A stretch of 64,000 nt of DNA, from positions 16,563,001 to 16,627,000 of the forward strand of contig NC_046683.1 in assembly GCF_009870125.1 (NCBI RefSeq), in the 5' to 3' direction. This document shows positions 62,464-64,000 of this stretch, one piece after another (position 1 is the stretch's first letter; each line of letters starts with the position of its first letter). A model generated the notes under the pieces. It was not told the origin of the DNA. It did not search any database and saw nothing but the letters and a program-made list of their open reading frames with translations. The stretch is from Drosophila pseudoobscura (Eukaryota > Arthropoda > Insecta > Diptera > Drosophilidae). The position numbers and the translations under genes are program-made.

Positions 62464-62984
62464 TATAACTATCAAGCTGAACAAGCTATTTTTCTCGGAC
62501 AGAACAAACAATTTTGGAATGATACTTGAGCGGAGTAGATTATCGAAACATAAAAAACAAAGCATGACCGACTGACAAGGATTCGTTTTGGAAGCAAAGT
62601 CAATGTCAAATTCGGAAACGCAACACGCTGTGGCACATTGTCACGGCCATCCGTGATTTTCTGTAGCTGATTAAAAACCAATGGCAACAAGCTATGAATT
62701 GACCTCATTTTGTGTTCTATTTATTTATATTCTTGTGTTGATCAGTTGTGTGTTGTATTCTATTGTTGTATTCAGTTACATGCAAAGCGTTGCTTGGCTC
62801 TTGATGACGCGGCGGTAGCCGAACGCCAGAGCCGAAGACCCTGGGATCCAGTTTCATGTGTTCGATTTGCGACATGTTCGCTGTATGAACTGGCACATCT
62901 ATATACTGTATTGTTAGTGGTTCGTGGTTCAACCCATAGCGACAGAGTGTGGCCAGGCAACAGGAAACTAAGTACGGTCACACC

Positions 62985-63836
62985 GGTCAATCAGCTGTGT
63001 TTTCTTTACAAATGAATTCTGCTAAAAATTCGTTAGATATTTGATAGAAATTTTTAGCACAGTTGGCTCTGGAGAACGAATCGACACTTCCAGAAGCTCC
63101 ATTTATTTCCTTTATAAGGGATTGGGTGTTTCCAGATATTTTCCAGATTTTTTTCGATCACAAAGTAAAAAACAAAATGATTCTGCTATTTTGCCGCAGA
63201 GAACGGGATCCTTTGCGCCGTCGATGCTTCAGTGGCATGTGTCTGATCGGAATGGGCTCCGTTTTGCTGGCCCAGTCAGGAAGCAGTAAGCCACTGAAGG
63301 TCTTTGGAGCCGCTGCCGGTGCTCTGGGCGTGGCTCGTCTCACAAGTGTGTGGCAACTGAAGCAGCAGGAGAGCCAGTCAGTCCCCGAAGATTCTCGAGA
63401 GTCTCATAAGTGTGTGCAATGATCATGTTTTGAATATCTCCATAAGCTAAATTACTCTGCATCCTGCCTCCAGCGGAGGAAAGAGACACAGAAAACGTAA
63501 CACGAATTTAATTTTTGACTGATTAAAGATATAGCCCCATCTTATTGCTACCTTTTCTTTGTTTCTGCATCTGCCTGTTGAGATAAGCCTTAGTCGTCGC
63601 ATTTCTGTATTGGGTTTTCGTCCTAGTAGTGGAATCGAAAAGGGAATAGTTTTGGGCAGAGTGGAACTGGACTTGGAGAATCCTCGAGTTTCGATCAGGC
63701 GCAAGTCCAAGTCCAGGAAACTGTCCTTGTACCCAAACAAAAGACTTTTAATCAAAGTTTGTGAAGTTGTAGTTACAGAATTAAACTGTGGAGATGATCA
63801 TAAAAGAGATAATAGTGCGGACTTCTCACAATAAAG
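62985..63836 (+). pseudogene. Longer version of the gene fragment in unit 3
   Basis: ATG at 63012 reads MNSAKNSLDI, then TGA TAG in frame, then continues open as KFLAQLALENESTLPEAPF, through FIRDWVFPDIFQIFFDH and the RRRCFSGMCL block, to a stop at 63422. A later frame (63559-63834) reads VELDLENPRVSIRRKSKSRK and NKRLLIKVCEVVVTELNCGD before TAA, overlapping AATAAA. The two in-frame stops and later frame changes mean it is broken or needs undetected splicing. Family unknown. Confidence 0.45.
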
Positions 63837-64000
63837 AATATACAATACGCTCGTAGAGAGCATTTCTTCGTAGACTATCGTTTAGATTATCGAACATAAT
63901 CTAAAGTCATACATACATAAATATACATACATGGGCATAAATACTATGTACTATGTGGGTTTCTAAGCCCATTACACATTATAGTATCATCAATAATGAT

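Larger units (their letters stand above)
60945..64000. repeat. Tandem array unit 3, runs off the window
   Basis: Same layout as units 1 and 2 but carries a 172-base segment (63020-63191) and a 22-base segment (near 63382) absent from both, so it is longer and probably closer to the ancestral form. Confidence 0.93.

Noticed and set aside
54461..64000. The tandem array as a CRISPR-like or simple satellite repeat
   Set aside because: Units are 3.3 kb with gene-derived content, introns and promoters, in a eukaryotic genome. This is neither a CRISPR array nor a simple satellite.

Overview
The window looks like insect nuclear DNA from the genus Drosophila. It has short GT-AG introns (56-141 bases in the small genes), Drosophila core-promoter words (the GGTCACACT motif bound by M1BP, DRE TATCGATA, one TATAAATA box), many CA/GT microsatellites, and protein fragments that match Drosophila genes closely. 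An obscura-group species is my best guess, because of the SGM/DINE-1-like interspersed element and because Drak, Spase25 and Uba5 are X-linked (Muller A) in D. melanogaster as I recall. The species is inference.

Layout. 1-8141 holds no recognisable exon and reads as the large first intron of Drak (minus strand), whose first coding exon is 8142-8272 with leader and promoter up to about 9280. An interspersed repeat follows (9273-10156), then about 2 kb of unassigned DNA. Next come three compact minus-strand genes: a divergent CG32396-type beta-tubulin (12140-13595), signal peptidase subunit Spase25 (13986-14696) and Uba5, the E1 enzyme of ufmylation (17085-18345). Between Spase25 and Uba5 sit a gene-fragment hairpin module (about 15022-16390) and a 575-base SGM/DINE-1-like element (16432-17006). 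Upstream of Uba5 is a second copy of the 9273 repeat. A secreted DUF4773-type protein with a very long acidic tail (plus strand, 23471-26291) is convergent with a five-exon TPR protein of ODAD4/TTC25 type (minus strand, 26623-28803). About 21 kb then follows with no confident gene, only a few weak candidate exons. A GH85 endo-beta-N-acetylglucosaminidase (ENGase, minus strand) occupies 50290-52176 with its extreme N-terminus unresolved.

The last 9.5 kb (about 54461-64000) is the most unusual part. It is a head-to-tail array of 3292-base units: two full copies and a third running off the window. Each unit carries (i) outer inverted-repeat arms of about 200-280 bases, (ii) an antisense-oriented gene fragment with a conserved 62-base GT-AG intron, (iii) two consecutive long hairpins made by duplication and inversion of one exon of that fragment, and (iv) a separate M1BP-motif promoter driving a decayed gene fragment with a poly(A) signal. 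A single-hairpin relative lies at 15022-16390. This architecture matches what is expected of a Drosophila hairpin-RNA (hpRNA/endo-siRNA) locus. I did not recognise the source gene.

Splice sites were placed by eye from reading frame and homology to remembered family members. No alignment or gene-prediction software was run.
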